A stretch of 64,000 nt of DNA, from positions 2,658,384-2,722,383 of the forward strand of contig NC_014219.1 of assembly GCF_000093085.1 (NCBI RefSeq). The letters run 5' to 3'. Source of the stretch: [Bacillus] selenitireducens MLS10 (GTDB lineage: Bacteria; Bacillota; Bacilli; Bacillales; Salisediminibacteriaceae). Every line of letters starts with the position of its first letter. Position 1 is the first letter of the stretch. Below are positions 41,447 to 51,755 of this stretch, one piece after another. Below the pieces are notes generated by a model. It saw nothing but the letters and a program-made list of their open reading frames with translations. It did no database searches and was not told where the DNA came from. Made by a program: the position numbers and the translations under genes.

Positions 41447-42892
41447 TCAGTTTTTCACAGCAGCCGCAGTAACCGCCTGCCCCTGTTCGGTTTTCAATAA
41501 TTCAACGGCTTTCTTGCCCTGATCAATACAATCCGGCAGTCCGATACCGTCGAGACTTGCACCTGCAAGAAGGACGCCAGGATACCGTTCTCGCAAAGCA
41601 TCCCTGAAGTGGGCGGTTCGCGCACGGTGTCCGACTGTATACTGAGGCATCGCATCTTCCCATCGGGTCACAATGGAGAAGAGCGGCTCTCCTTCGATAT
41701 CCATAATCCGGTTCAAATCCCGAAGAACGGCCGCTTTGATGGTTTCATCAGACTCGGAAACGATGGCTTCACTGCCGCGCTTTCCGACATAAGCTCTCAG
41801 AAGAGCATATCCTTTTGGAGCAGCATGCACCCATTTCTTATGGGTCCATGTGCAGGCCGTGATCTCATAATCGTCTTTTTTCGAGACGACGAAGCCTGTT
41901 CCGTCAATATCCTTCTTGACCGCATCTGCCGGAAAGGCCATCGCAACCGTTGCAACTGATGTGGACGGCATATCCGTAAACGCATCACCGAATCCTTCGT
42001 CCTTAAAGAGTGCCTCAATGTGCTGATGGGGTGTCGTCAATATGACTTCATCGACAACATCCGTCGTGCCGTTTGAGAACCTCAATTCATAACGTCCGCT
42101 TGACAGACGGGTGAGTGAGGTGAGCGTGTGCCCTTTTTTGACCGCATTCTTGTCGAGGTGATCTTCCACCGCCGACACCAGTGAGGACAGCCCGTTTTTA
42201 AACGTCAGGAACATGCCCACCGGTTTTTTCTTGCCTCCGGTTTGCGGAGCGGACTGGCGCTTCGCCATCGACGTTTTCATCCCGATGATGAGACTGCGGT
42301 ATTTCTCTTCGAGAGTCTGAAAATGCGGGAATGTCGCATGAAGACTGATCTCATCAATATTTCCGGCATAAATACCGGAGAGCAGCGGATCTATCATATG
42401 ATCCACGACCTCATCTCCCAGGCGTCTTCTGAAAAACTCTCCGAGAGAGATGTCCTGATCACCTTTCGTGACTTTAGGTAACACCAGATCAAAAGCGGCT
42501 CTGGCTTTACCGACGGGACTGAACAACGTGGTACTGATGAAAGGACCCCATTTTGTCGGGATCCCCATCACCGCGCCTTCCGGCATTTTATGGAGGCGTC
42601 CTTTGCTTAAGATAAAGGATCCGCCTTCATTCGGAACAAGGTCGTCGGCCATTCCGACATCCTTGGCAAGCTCTGTCATACTCTGCTTTCTTGCAAGAAA
42701 AGAATCCGGTCCTGTTTCGATGGTGAAACCGTCCTTTTTCACGGTTTCAATTCGGCCGCCGAGCTCCGCCTTTGCTTCGTAGAGGGTATACTGAGCGTCA
42801 ATGTTGCCCGCCTCAATCTCTTTTTGCAAATAAAATGCTGCGGAAAGGCCGGTGATCCCGCCACCGATCACCGCAATCCTGCGAGTAGTCAT
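41447..42892 (-). CDS. hemY: Coproporphyrinogen III oxidase, HemY/CgoX type
   Basis: 481 residues. The FAD-binding VIGGGITGLSAAFYL opens the protein, and the C-terminal second dinucleotide segment LLAGASLDGIGLPDCIDQGK closes it. In Firmicutes HemY (CgoX) oxidises coproporphyrinogen III to coproporphyrin III in the coproporphyrin-dependent haem pathway. It is last in hemE-hemH-hemY, six bases after hemH, as in B. subtilis. Confidence 0.95.
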   Translation of the reverse strand: MTTRRIAVIGGGITGLSAAFYLQKEIEAGNIDAQYTLYEAKAELGGRIETVKKDGFTIETGPDSFLARKQSMTELAKDVGMADDLVPNEGGSFILSKGRLHKMPEGAVMGIPTKWGPFISTTLFSPVGKARAAFDLVLPKVTKGDQDISLGEFFRRRLGDEVVDHMIDPLLSGIYAGNIDEISLHATFPHFQTLEEKYRSLIIGMKTSMAKRQSAPQTGGKKKPVGMFLTFKNGLSSLVSAVEDHLDKNAVKKGHTLTSLTRLSSGRYELRFSNGTTDVVDEVILTTPHQHIEALFKDEGFGDAFTDMPSTSVATVAMAFPADAVKKDIDGTGFVVSKKDDYEITACTWTHKKWVHAAPKGYALLRAYVGKRGSEAIVSESDETIKAAVLRDLNRIMDIEGEPLFSIVTRWEDAMPQYTVGHRARTAHFRDALRERYPGVLLAGASLDGIGLPDCIDQGKKAVELLKTEQGQAVTAAAVKN

Positions 42893-42898
42893 AATAGA

Positions 42899-43828
42899 TC
42901 ATCCTTTAAGTGTTTTTTCGATGACCGTCGCCAATGAAGCAATGAACTCCGGCTTGGCGTTTGGCATTTCAGGGCGGTAGTAGCCCGCTCCGACTTCATC
43001 TGTCACCACTTTACACTCATAATCATTGTCATACAAGACCTCGAGATGATCTGACACAAAACCGACAGGGCAGAACATATAGGCTTCGTACGCATGTTTG
43101 TGATGCAGATCACGAGTCAGATCCTGAACGTCAGGACCAATCCACGGATCCGGCGTATTGCCTTCACTCTGCCAGCCGATTTCATAATTCTCAACGCCTG
43201 CTTCTTCTGCGATCAATCGCGCTGTTTCTTTTAACTGATCCGGATAGGGATCTCCTCCTGCGAGGATTTTTTCAGGCAAGCTGTGCGCAGAAAAAATAAC
43301 AACGTGATTCTGTTTCTCTTTTTCCGTCATCTGTTCACGTGTCTTTTTGACCTGATCCGCCCAATACGTAATAAAGCCCGGCTCATCATACCAGCTCTCA
43401 ACGGATGTGATGGACGGCCCGCTGATTTTCTCTGATTCTTCCTTCGCTCTGCCGTTGTACGACTTGACGCTGTATGACGAATAATGAGGAGCAAGTACGA
43501 TACTGACCGCTTCTTCAATGCCATCCTCTTTCATTTGGTGAACGGCGTCTTCGATAAACGGATCAATATGCTTTAACCCTTCATAAACTGAAAACTCAAC
43601 ATCCTCATATCTGCGATTCAACTCATCCTTTAATGCATTGGCCTGATCCGTCGTAATGCCTGCAAGGGGTGAAATCCCGCCAATCGCGTCGTAGCGCTCG
43701 GTTAATTCATCAATCGCTTCCTGGGAAGGCTTTCGTCCCCGGCGGATATGTGTATAAAACGGTTCAATCTCCTCTACTTTTCGCGGTGTACCATAAGCCA
43801 TAACTAATAATCCCATTTTCTTTTTCAT
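42899..43828 (-). CDS. hemH: Coproporphyrin III ferrochelatase, HemH/CpfC
   Basis: 309 residues, soluble type without iron-sulfur motif, like B. subtilis HemH. Conserved segments are [18 protein letters not shown], the catalytic-His [13 protein letters not shown] and the Glu-containing [15 protein letters not shown]. It inserts ferrous iron into coproporphyrin III. I take the ATG; a GTG directly in front of it is a possible start. It lies between hemE and hemY. Confidence 0.96.
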   Translation of the reverse strand: MKKKMGLLVMAYGTPRKVEEIEPFYTHIRRGRKPSQEAIDELTERYDAIGGISPLAGITTDQANALKDELNRRYEDVEFSVYEGLKHIDPFIEDAVHQMKEDGIEEAVSIVLAPHYSSYSVKSYNGRAKEESEKISGPSITSVESWYDEPGFITYWADQVKKTREQMTEKEKQNHVVIFSAHSLPEKILAGGDPYPDQLKETARLIAEEAGVENYEIGWQSEGNTPDPWIGPDVQDLTRDLHHKHAYEAYMFCPVGFVSDHLEVLYDNDYECKVVTDEVGAGYYRPEMPNAKPEFIASLATVIEKTLKG

Positions 43829-43834
43829 CACGAA

Positions 43835-44878
43835 TCACCCATTTCTCTTAGATAATACTTCTTTGGAGTAATCATGCACGAAAGCCGTCAACTGACGAAG
43901 TTTGGCCGGATCCACTTCCGGAAAGACGCCGTGTCCGAGATTAAAGACAAAACCGGGCTGTTCAAGTCCCTGGTCAATAATTTCCTTTGCCCTCGTTTCA
44001 ATGACGCGCCAAGGTGCGGTGAGTACCGTAGGATCAAGATTCCCCTGAACGGCTTTCGTTACACCATCTTTTCTCGCTTCATGGATTGGATAACGCCAGT
44101 CAAGACCGACAACGTCCAAATGAAAACTGTTCCAGTCAAGGGTCAGATGTCTCGCGCCGATCCCAAACAGAATCAACGGCACGCCTTCTCCCTGAAGCTC
44201 ATTAAAGATACGCTCCATTACAGGCTTTACGTAAAACTGATAGTCTGCCTGATTCAGCGTCCCCACCCAGGAGTCAAAGATCTGAATGGCCTGTGAACCT
44301 GCCTGAACCTGCGCCTTGACATAGGTAATGACCATATCGCCTAGTGTATCCATCAGTTTAAACCAGGTCTCGGGCTCACTGTACATTAACCCCTTCGTCT
44401 TATAATAATTCTTTGAAGGTCCGCCTTCAATCATATAGCTTGCAAGCGTAAACGGGGCCCCGCTGAAGCTGATCAGAGGAACGTTCAGCTGCTTTCTGAG
44501 AAGTTTAATCGTGTCCAATACATAAGGCACATCTTTCTCCGGGTTCAGCGCCGTCAACGCATCGACATCGCGCATTCCTGTAATCGGGTTACTGATAACC
44601 GGCCCGATTCCCTTTTGGATCTTCACGTCCACTCCCATGGCCGGAAGCGGTGTCATAATATCTTTATACAGAATGGCCGCATCATTGTCGTACTGATCCA
44701 CCGGCAGCTTCGTCACATATGCGCACAGTTCCGGATCTTCCGTAATGCCCTCAAGGGAATATTTCTTCTTCAATTCCCTGTATTCAGGCTGTGAACGGCC
44801 CGCCTGCCTCATGTACCATACCGGAACATGGTCAATGGCTTCTTTTCTGCATGATTTTAAAAACTGATCATTAAACAA
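43835..44878 (-). CDS. hemE: Uroporphyrinogen decarboxylase
   Basis: 347 residues. The URO-D signatures [17 protein letters not shown] and, in the middle, the conserved [14 protein letters not shown] are present. It decarboxylates uroporphyrinogen III to coproporphyrinogen III. Translation begins with TTG, supported by GAGGTG upstream and by the conserved start [12 protein letters not shown]. First gene of the hemEHY operon. Confidence 0.97.
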   Translation of the reverse strand: MFNDQFLKSCRKEAIDHVPVWYMRQAGRSQPEYRELKKKYSLEGITEDPELCAYVTKLPVDQYDNDAAILYKDIMTPLPAMGVDVKIQKGIGPVISNPITGMRDVDALTALNPEKDVPYVLDTIKLLRKQLNVPLISFSGAPFTLASYMIEGGPSKNYYKTKGLMYSEPETWFKLMDTLGDMVITYVKAQVQAGSQAIQIFDSWVGTLNQADYQFYVKPVMERIFNELQGEGVPLILFGIGARHLTLDWNSFHLDVVGLDWRYPIHEARKDGVTKAVQGNLDPTVLTAPWRVIETRAKEIIDQGLEQPGFVFNLGHGVFPEVDPAKLRQLTAFVHDYSKEVLSKRNG

Positions 44879-45018
44879 GCTCTCACCTCATTTTAATTCT
44901 CTCTCTGATTTTTCACTGAAATTACACACAGCTCAAATTTTACACGATATTCTCACCATATGTACAGCAAAGAATCAGGACAGATCCGGCCACCGGTGCA
45001 AATCCCTGAAGTAACTGT

Positions 45019-45050
45019 AAAAAGGGCACGCGACTGGTCGCATGCCCTTT
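45019..45050 (-). terminator. Terminator after the penicillin-binding protein gene
   Basis: AAAGGGCATGCGAC and GTCGCGTGCCCTTT form a stem followed by TTACAG on the minus strand, 11 bases past the stop, upstream of hemE. Confidence 0.75.
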
Positions 45051-45061
45051 CGTTCTCTCTG

Positions 45062-47215
45062 TTATTGCCGTGAAAAGAAGCTGAATCCCGCTTCCACCGT
45101 ATTCGACGGTTCTCCTTCTCTGCCAACCTGAGGGTTGTAAGGGACAACCTGATACGTCCTTGTCGAAAACAGATTCACTCCGCGAATGGTGTACTCATCC
45201 GCTCCTTTTAACTCCTCAACCAGTTCCCGATCACCATTGCCTTTGAGCTCATAAAGCCTGTATGTCAATCGCTCATCATCCGATGCCGACCAGCTCAAAT
45301 GAATGTTCGCACCGGTAAAACTGAAGTTCGTATCTGCCTCAAGATCATTGACGGCGATCATACGGACCGGTTCTTCAAGATCGGATACACCTTCAGGTTT
45401 GGTAAACGCAAGCTCGATCTCCCCATGCCCGGCGTCTGACAGGACCGTTTTCATGGCCATGACGGAGCGTGCGCTCGAATCGTTCATCACCGTTTCTTCG
45501 TCATAACGGTCAAACCCCATCCAATAGGCACCGGAGAGTTCGGGTGTAAAACCGGCAAACCAGAGATCCCGTCTGCCTGAACTGGTCCCTGTTTTGCCTG
45601 CAAGGGAACCGTCAAATTCACCATGTCTCCCGGTTCCTTCATCAACCGCGGCTTCAAGCATTCTCGTCATATACCATGCCGTTTGACTTGAATACACCTG
45701 TCTGGCCTCCAGACTGTCACCAGGAAGAATATCGATCCCGGATGACGTGACGATACGCTCAATCAGATACGGTTGTTTATACCAGCCGTCATCCGCAAGC
45801 GTCCGGTACAAAGACGCCATCTGAAGCGGTGAGAGCCCTTCTTCAAGGCCGCCAAGCGCAATACTAAGCCCGTTGTCATCCACATATACATCCTGCTCTT
45901 CGAGATAGCGCTTTGCCGGATCGATCCCCAGTTCATCAAGGGCAAAGACTGCCGGCACATTCACAGAATCAACGATCGCATCATAGAGCGTCACTTCCCC
46001 CTGATAGGAACCGGAAATATTGCGGGGCTGATACCCGTCAAAATCGATAGGCTGATCGGCGAGAAGGGAATACGGTTCAAAAACGCCCTCCTCAAGAGCT
46101 GGCGCAAATACCGCAACCGGCTTGATCGCAGAGCCAGGTTGACGTGGCATCACCGCACGGTTCAGTCCTTTTCTGACGTAGTCTCTCCCGCCGGATACCG
46201 CTCTGACTCCTGCCGTTTCGTTATCCAGGAACACGGCGCTTCCCTGGGCGATCTGTTCCCCGCTGTTTTCAGGAAACTGAGCGGCATCCTGAAACTGTTC
46301 ATACAAAGACTCTTGCAGGGTCTGATCGATGGCGGTCTCAATGGTGTAGCCTCCGCGAAGGATTTCTTCTTCCCTGATTCCGAAACGGCGCTCCGCTTCT
46401 TCAAGTACCATGTCCACGTATACGCTGTAAGCAGGGTTTGCCGAAATGGCCGACTGTTCTTCAGGAAGGGTCCTTCCCTGAAGTCGAACCGCTTCATCAG
46501 ATTCAATGTATCCGTGACGGTTCATCAGGCCCAAGACGAGGTTTCTGCGCTCAAGGCTGCGGTCGTGATCGACAAACGGTGAATAAAGATTCGGCCCTTT
46601 CGGAAGTGCCGCCAAAAGCGCCCCTTCTTCGATTGTCAGTTCACTCACTTCTTTATCAAAGTACAGCTTCGATGCCGCCTGGATGCCATGGGCACCATGT
46701 CCAAAATAGATCTGATTCAAATACATTTCGAGGATTTCGTCTTTCGTGTATCGCCGCTCGAGATTAATGGCTATCAGGACTTCCTCTGTTTTACGCAGAA
46801 ACGATTTCTCCGGCGTCAAAAAAATGTTTTTCGCGAGCTGCTGGGTGATCGTACTGCCGCCTTCCTGAAGCGAGCCGCTCGTGATATCGCGGTACAGGGC
46901 TCTTCCGATGGCTCGGAGGTCAAATCCGGTATGCTGATGAAACCTGTGGTCTTCAACGGATATAAAGGCACCCTGAACATAGTCAGGAACATCTTCAATA
47001 GTCACCAGTTCCCGGTTCTCTTCAAACAGATGCGCAACCGTATCTCCGTCACTGTCCACCAGGGTCGTCAGTTCACTCATCACAAGATCTTTTTCATCAA
47101 TCGTATAATTGCCAAATAAAATCACACCGGTATAGCCACCCGCTGCCAAAAGCAACGTAAACATGATGATCCCGGTGATTAAAACCAGTCTTTTCTTCCA
47201 TTTTCTCATATGCAT
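45062..47215 (-). CDS. pbpF: Class A penicillin-binding protein (PbpF-like)
   Basis: 717 residues. A cytoplasmic tail and one membrane helix (about residues 10-32) precede the GT51 glycosyltransferase domain with EDHRFHQHTGFD and GGSTITQQLAKNIFL. The transpeptidase domain has PGSAIKP (SxxK), SVN and KTGTSS. The C-terminal 100 residues look like a fibronectin type III module. It polymerises and cross-links peptidoglycan. Position next to hemEHY matches pbpF of B. subtilis. The start MHMRKWKKR follows GGAGGTGG. Confidence 0.9.
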   Translation of the reverse strand: MHMRKWKKRLVLITGIIMFTLLLAAGGYTGVILFGNYTIDEKDLVMSELTTLVDSDGDTVAHLFEENRELVTIEDVPDYVQGAFISVEDHRFHQHTGFDLRAIGRALYRDITSGSLQEGGSTITQQLAKNIFLTPEKSFLRKTEEVLIAINLERRYTKDEILEMYLNQIYFGHGAHGIQAASKLYFDKEVSELTIEEGALLAALPKGPNLYSPFVDHDRSLERRNLVLGLMNRHGYIESDEAVRLQGRTLPEEQSAISANPAYSVYVDMVLEEAERRFGIREEEILRGGYTIETAIDQTLQESLYEQFQDAAQFPENSGEQIAQGSAVFLDNETAGVRAVSGGRDYVRKGLNRAVMPRQPGSAIKPVAVFAPALEEGVFEPYSLLADQPIDFDGYQPRNISGSYQGEVTLYDAIVDSVNVPAVFALDELGIDPAKRYLEEQDVYVDDNGLSIALGGLEEGLSPLQMASLYRTLADDGWYKQPYLIERIVTSSGIDILPGDSLEARQVYSSQTAWYMTRMLEAAVDEGTGRHGEFDGSLAGKTGTSSGRRDLWFAGFTPELSGAYWMGFDRYDEETVMNDSSARSVMAMKTVLSDAGHGEIELAFTKPEGVSDLEEPVRMIAVNDLEADTNFSFTGANIHLSWSASDDERLTYRLYELKGNGDRELVEELKGADEYTIRGVNLFSTRTYQVVPYNPQVGREGEPSNTVEAGFSFFSRQ

Positions 47216-47576
47216 ACCTATTCCACCTCCGTGCCTAACACTATTAAGACGACCTTCCACAGAAAAAGTTACAGGTTTTCGGATTGGTCAAATACCGAAA
47301 TCCCGACTCCAATCATACATAAACCATGAAACGCAAAGCTGCATCATTGCACTGGCCCTTTTAAATCGCTATGATTAAACACGGAATGCATAATTCTGTA
47401 TGATAACATGTCACACGCCATTCGGTGTGATAATTGTGAAATTAGCGTGAACATCATTTCTTTCGTTATTATTTTCCTATATATTTATAGTGGCGTGGAC
47501 CCGCTTACAAGAATGGATCAAACATCCTGAAACACATACTGATGTAAGGAACATCAACCAAAATGGAGGTTTTTTC
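47216..47576. promoter_or_regulatory. 361-base divergent control region, penicillin-binding protein / ccdA
   Basis: No gene is seen. On the plus strand two overlapping promoter candidates face ccdA: TTGCAC (47347-47352), 17 bases, TATGAT (47370-47375); and TAAACA (47376-47381), 17 bases, TATGAT (47399-47404). Just downstream is the inverted repeat TCACAC-N8-GTGTGA at 47411-47430. Confidence 0.5.
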
Positions 47577-48323
47577 ATGTATACTGCTGCAATAATGATC
47601 AATGAACTGACTTTCCTGTCGATCTGGATTGCCCTTTTCGCAGGACTTGTATCTTTTTTATCCCCATGTATTTTCCCACTTGTACCGGCTTATATCGCTC
47701 AACTGACCGGTTCAAATATTGCCGACAATCAGATTGAGGCAGAACGGAGACTGATTTTCTCAAGAAGCATCGGTTTTATCATCGGCTTCACATCGATCTT
47801 TATGATCATCGGGGCATCGTCGTCCCTCATCGGATCACTCTTTATCAACTACCAGCAGCTCCTTCAGCAGCTTGGCGGGATCATCATTATCCTGTTTGGC
47901 CTTCAGCTGATGGGCGTCTTTTCACTCGATTTTCTCATGAGTAACAAAGCCATGAGCCGCCCGAGTAAAACAACCAGTTTCGGTCGGTCGATTCTGTTCG
48001 GCTTCGTGTTTGCCGCAGGCTGGTCTCCGTGCGTGGGACTCGTCCTCGGTTCCATTCTTGCTTTGGGTGTCGGTTCAGGGGCTGATACGACGGGCATGAT
48101 GATTCTGCTTCTGTTTTATTCCATGGGGATCGGGATTCCGTTCCTGCTTGTCTCACTCATTTATGCAAAATCGCTCGATAAGGTGCGCAATCTGAACCGT
48201 TTCTTACCGGCTTTACAAAAAACGAGCGGCGTCATCATGATTGTACTCGGTGTCCTGCTCTTCACAGGAATTTTCTTCCGGATCGCTTCTTACCTGTCCC
48301 AGTTTGTCCCGTTCGGCATTTAA
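47577..48323 (+). CDS. ccdA: Cytochrome c biogenesis protein CcdA
   Basis: 248 residues with six membrane helices. The two redox-active cysteines are in FLSPCIFPLVPAY and AGWSPCVGLVLG, the DsbD/CcdA family pattern. CcdA passes reducing power across the membrane to thiol-disulfide proteins for cytochrome c assembly or spore cortex functions. The ATG after AATGGAGG is used; the frame is open 29 codons upstream. It stands alone, with the amidohydrolase gene 75 bases downstream. Confidence 0.93.
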   Translation: MYTAAIMINELTFLSIWIALFAGLVSFLSPCIFPLVPAYIAQLTGSNIADNQIEAERRLIFSRSIGFIIGFTSIFMIIGASSSLIGSLFINYQQLLQQLGGIIIILFGLQLMGVFSLDFLMSNKAMSRPSKTTSFGRSILFGFVFAAGWSPCVGLVLGSILALGVGSGADTTGMMILLLFYSMGIGIPFLLVSLIYAKSLDKVRNLNRFLPALQKTSGVIMIVLGVLLFTGIFFRIASYLSQFVPFGI

Positions 48324-48398
48324 GACGCTCCTCTACGTTTGAATTCGCCCGTTGCATCGGGTAAACTGTCAACAACAACAGTTCACAGGAGGATGTCC

Positions 48399-49592
48399 AT
48401 GACTAATCAGGAAACATTGCATGATTTCATTCAACAGCATTTTGATGAGATGGTTGACATCAGGCGCTATCTCCATCAGCACCCTGAGCTCTCCTTTGAG
48501 GAAGAGCATACACCTGCCTTCATTGCGGACTATCATGAGAAGCTCGGGCACAGCGTTCAGAGCGGTGTCGGAGGGCGCGGGGTTGTTGCCATTCTGAAAG
48601 GTAAACAGCCTGGCCCCAGGATCGCACTTAGGGCCGATTTTGATGCGCTTCCGATTCATGATGAAAAGGATGTCCCATACCGCTCCAAAGTGGACGGCAA
48701 GATGCACGCATGCGGCCATGATGCCCATACAGCAAGCCTTCTCGTCCTTGCAAAAGCGTTAAATGCCATGAAAGACCAGCTGAAAGGGGACGTCGTCTTC
48801 CTGCACCAGTTTGCGGAGGAAGTGGCCCCAGGCGGAGCGAAGCCCATGATCGAGGCCGGCTGCCTTGAAGGCGTCGACGTCGTCTATGGCACACACCTCT
48901 GGTCCACTTCAGAAGTCGGTACCGTTGAATACCAGGAGCAGGCCGCCATGGCGGCAGCGGACCGTTTCAAGATTAAAGTACAGGGGAATGGCGGTCACGG
49001 TGCCCATCCGCATACAACGAGAGACGCGGTGTTAATTGGTGCCAAGATCACAGATGCCCTGCATCACATCGTCAGCCGAACCGTCGATCCGATGGCATCC
49101 GCTGTCATCAGCGTAGGTCGCTTTGAAGCGATCAACGCCTTCAACGTGATTGCCGACAGCGCGGAACTTGAAGGCACCGTCCGAACTTTTGACCCTGAGA
49201 TCCAACAGCTCGTCCGTACGGAAATGGAACGCGTCACGACAGGTATCGCGGAAACCTACGGAGCGAGCGCCACCTTCGAGTACATCCCGGGCTACCCGGC
49301 CGTGATCAATCATCCGGAGCACGCAGAAATCGTCAGAAAGGTTGCTGCTTCAACCAAAAGTGTGAAAGCGGTCAGCCATGTACCGCCGCAAATGGCAGGG
49401 GAAGATTTCGGATACTATATCCAGGAGAAACCCGGGGCTTTCTTCTTTACAGGAGCGAGGCATCCGGACTGGTCCGTTGCATATCCGCACCATCATCCTA
49501 AATTTGATATCGATGAACGTGCGATGATCACATCCGCAGACATGCTCGGCAACCTGGTCCTCGAAACGATGGGCCTGAGAGATCCGTCATAA
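48399..49592 (+). CDS. M20-family amidohydrolase (YhaA-like)
   Basis: 397 residues, M20 family peptidase fold with a dimerisation insert. Metal-binding motifs are MHACGHDAHTA, the catalytic Glu pair in FAEEVAPGGAKPM, and PQMAGEDFGYY. Family members remove acyl groups from amino acids (for example N-acetyl amino acids) or act on aminoacylated indole compounds; the substrate here cannot be given. B. subtilis has the related yhaA next to ecs, consistent with the context. GGAGGATG precedes the ATG. Confidence 0.88.
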   Translation: MTNQETLHDFIQQHFDEMVDIRRYLHQHPELSFEEEHTPAFIADYHEKLGHSVQSGVGGRGVVAILKGKQPGPRIALRADFDALPIHDEKDVPYRSKVDGKMHACGHDAHTASLLVLAKALNAMKDQLKGDVVFLHQFAEEVAPGGAKPMIEAGCLEGVDVVYGTHLWSTSEVGTVEYQEQAAMAAADRFKIKVQGNGGHGAHPHTTRDAVLIGAKITDALHHIVSRTVDPMASAVISVGRFEAINAFNVIADSAELEGTVRTFDPEIQQLVRTEMERVTTGIAETYGASATFEYIPGYPAVINHPEHAEIVRKVAASTKSVKAVSHVPPQMAGEDFGYYIQEKPGAFFFTGARHPDWSVAYPHHHPKFDIDERAMITSADMLGNLVLETMGLRDPS

Positions 49593-49605
49593 CGACCATA
49601 GGACG

Positions 49606-49641
49606 AAAAAAACCGTGGAAGGCTGATGCCCCACGGTTTTT
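49606..49641. terminator. Bidirectional terminator, amidohydrolase / ecsB
   Basis: AAAAACCGTGG and CCACGGTTTTT form a stem with A7 and T5 flanks between two convergent genes. Confidence 0.88.
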
Positions 49642-49644
49642 CGA

Positions 49645-50877
49645 TTATCCGATGCCCGGATATCGTTTATTGTAGGTTTTTCTGAGATACAGATCTGACA
49701 GCCAAAACGAACAGATCGCCATGACGATAAAGACGATCAGCCCCTGAAGAGGTGCGGTGATGAATGCAACGAGCGAGCCGACTATCAACCCCTGAATCAA
49801 GAGGAGGCGCCTCATCCAATACTTGTGCCCATCAAAACGGTTCTCCTTATTCACCGGGTACAGATCGATCATTTGCTTCGTGTTGTAATGATCCTTCAAA
49901 GTCGCGATCTGCATGGCAGTCAGGACGGAAAAAGCGCCCCCGACAAGCCACTGTCCCCAATCAAGATTAACCGCCAGGGTAAAGACAGCCCCAACAGCCG
50001 TCAATCGGACATAGATGCCAAAATAATCATCTGCCCTGAAAAAACTTCTTCCCATGAGATACCGGTAGAAATGATCATGTCCATATGGCGTGAACGACAA
50101 GAACACATCGGCAACGCGCCTTTTTTTGACGGTTGATTTCAGTGCGGGTACATCGGTAAAACTGTTTGCGATCCGGTAAAAGGTCATCGTCGTTTTCTGT
50201 TCAATGGCGACGAGCCGTTGCCATTTCAATAAATACACCTTCGACAGTTTACGGAAATAAATCCCGTATACAATTAGAAGCAGAACCATCGAAAGCAAAA
50301 TCGTCCACACCGACTGCATATCAAACAACGCAATGATGACCACCGCATTGACGGCAGCGCGCATAGCCGTGTGCTGATAGACTTTCCTGTCATCCTGAAA
50401 CCGCTGCTCTTCAAAACCGGCAAGGAGATTCCACCCTTTCAATAGGAGCGCCGCCAGGACAATGATCAGCCAGGCCGCTGTCGAATCGACAAAACGGTCC
50501 ATCATCAATGGGGTAAACAACAAAATCACAAGAGCCGTGTAAAAGGCTTCCATCAGCCAACTGTACAGAATGCTTTTATGGATATACTTCTTCATCCGGT
50601 GTTCGAGAGGTGTCAAAAACACCACATCCGCTTCCCTGATAAAGGTTCTGACACGTCCCCTTGTTACAAACCACACAAGCACAACCCCAACAGTCAGTTT
50701 TGCCGGGAATGATTCCGGCAGCCACTGCAGAAGCTGGCCATAATAATAACTGCCAAAGACGAACAGCAAATACAGCGAGAACAAAAAACCGCTGTTCCCA
50801 ATAAGCCTTAAATACCGGATAGCCTTCTGCCAGTACTCACTACGCCTTTTGTCATAGAGATCCCCGGTACTATGCAT
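49645..50877 (-). CDS. ecsB: ABC transporter permease EcsB
   Basis: 410 residues with about eight membrane helices in hydrophobic pairs. It resembles EcsB in length, the N-terminal YWQKAIRYLRLIGNSGFLFS and the position after ecsA. In B. subtilis the Ecs transporter influences secretion, competence and intramembrane proteolysis by RasP; the transported substrate is unknown. It overlaps ecsA by eight bases. No ecsC gene follows. Confidence 0.92.
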   Translation of the reverse strand: MHSTGDLYDKRRSEYWQKAIRYLRLIGNSGFLFSLYLLFVFGSYYYGQLLQWLPESFPAKLTVGVVLVWFVTRGRVRTFIREADVVFLTPLEHRMKKYIHKSILYSWLMEAFYTALVILLFTPLMMDRFVDSTAAWLIIVLAALLLKGWNLLAGFEEQRFQDDRKVYQHTAMRAAVNAVVIIALFDMQSVWTILLSMVLLLIVYGIYFRKLSKVYLLKWQRLVAIEQKTTMTFYRIANSFTDVPALKSTVKKRRVADVFLSFTPYGHDHFYRYLMGRSFFRADDYFGIYVRLTAVGAVFTLAVNLDWGQWLVGGAFSVLTAMQIATLKDHYNTKQMIDLYPVNKENRFDGHKYWMRRLLLIQGLIVGSLVAFITAPLQGLIVFIVMAICSFWLSDLYLRKTYNKRYPGIG

Positions 50878-51616
50878 GACGCTCTTCCTTTGTCATCTCA
50901 ACATAAATATCATCAAGGGCCACTCCTGGCATCCCCGACTGTTCCCTCAATTCTTCAAGCGTACCTTCCAGAATCATGCGGCCATGATGGAGGAAGATAA
51001 ACCGGTCACAGTAACGTTCTGCTGTGGCGAGAATATGCGTGGACATCAAAATCCCGCACCCTTCTTCCCGGAGCGCCACCATCCGATCAAGAAACGATTT
51101 GATGCCAATCGGATCGAGCCCCACAAAGGGTTCATCCGCAACGTAAAGCTGCGGCTCGACCATGAATGCACACATGATCATCACTTTTTGCCGCATGCCT
51201 TTGGAAAACTGGGAAGGAAACCATTGTTTCATTTTGGTCATCCGGTATTCCTTCAAAAGAGCTTCAGCACGCTGCGTCATCTCCTTTTCGCTAATCCCGT
51301 ATGCCATTGCGGTCAGTTCAAGATGCTCCCACAGCGTCAGTTCCTCATACAGCATCGGCATTTCCGGTATGTACGCGAGTTCTTGCCGGAACCCCTTCAC
51401 ATCTTCCGATACTGATTTTCCATTCAGTCTGATCGTACCGCTGTGCGGATCCATTAATCCGAGGATATGTTTGATGGTTGTACTTTTCCCTGCCCCGTTG
51501 AGTCCGATCAGACCCACCATTTCATTCGGGTGAACAGTGAAACCGACATCGTGCAGAACCGGTCTGTTTTTCTGGTAACCGCCGGTCAGGCCCTCTATTT
51601 CCAATAAAGCTGTCAT
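50870..51616 (-). CDS. ecsA: ABC transporter ATP-binding protein EcsA
   Basis: 248 residues. Walker A GLNGAGKSTTIKHILGL, signature FSKGMRQKVMIMCAFM (S-K-G-M variant), Walker B LYVADEPFVGLDPI and the switch His in STHILATAERYC are all present. It powers the EcsB permease. It is divergent from hit, as in B. subtilis, with a promoter candidate TTTTCA-17-TATAGT on the minus strand near 51665-51693. Confidence 0.95.
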   Translation of the reverse strand: MTALLEIEGLTGGYQKNRPVLHDVGFTVHPNEMVGLIGLNGAGKSTTIKHILGLMDPHSGTIRLNGKSVSEDVKGFRQELAYIPEMPMLYEELTLWEHLELTAMAYGISEKEMTQRAEALLKEYRMTKMKQWFPSQFSKGMRQKVMIMCAFMVEPQLYVADEPFVGLDPIGIKSFLDRMVALREEGCGILMSTHILATAERYCDRFIFLHHGRMILEGTLEELREQSGMPGVALDDIYVEMTKEERHA

Positions 51617-51755
51617 CTGCGCCTTCCTCCTTCATCACTTCATACATAATTGTTCTGTTTTCACTATATCGAATCAGGAAGGACTTGAAAAGAAAAGCAA
51701 AAAGATTTAATGTATAGTGAAAGTGGCGTAAACATTCTGAAAACGGGGTGATACC

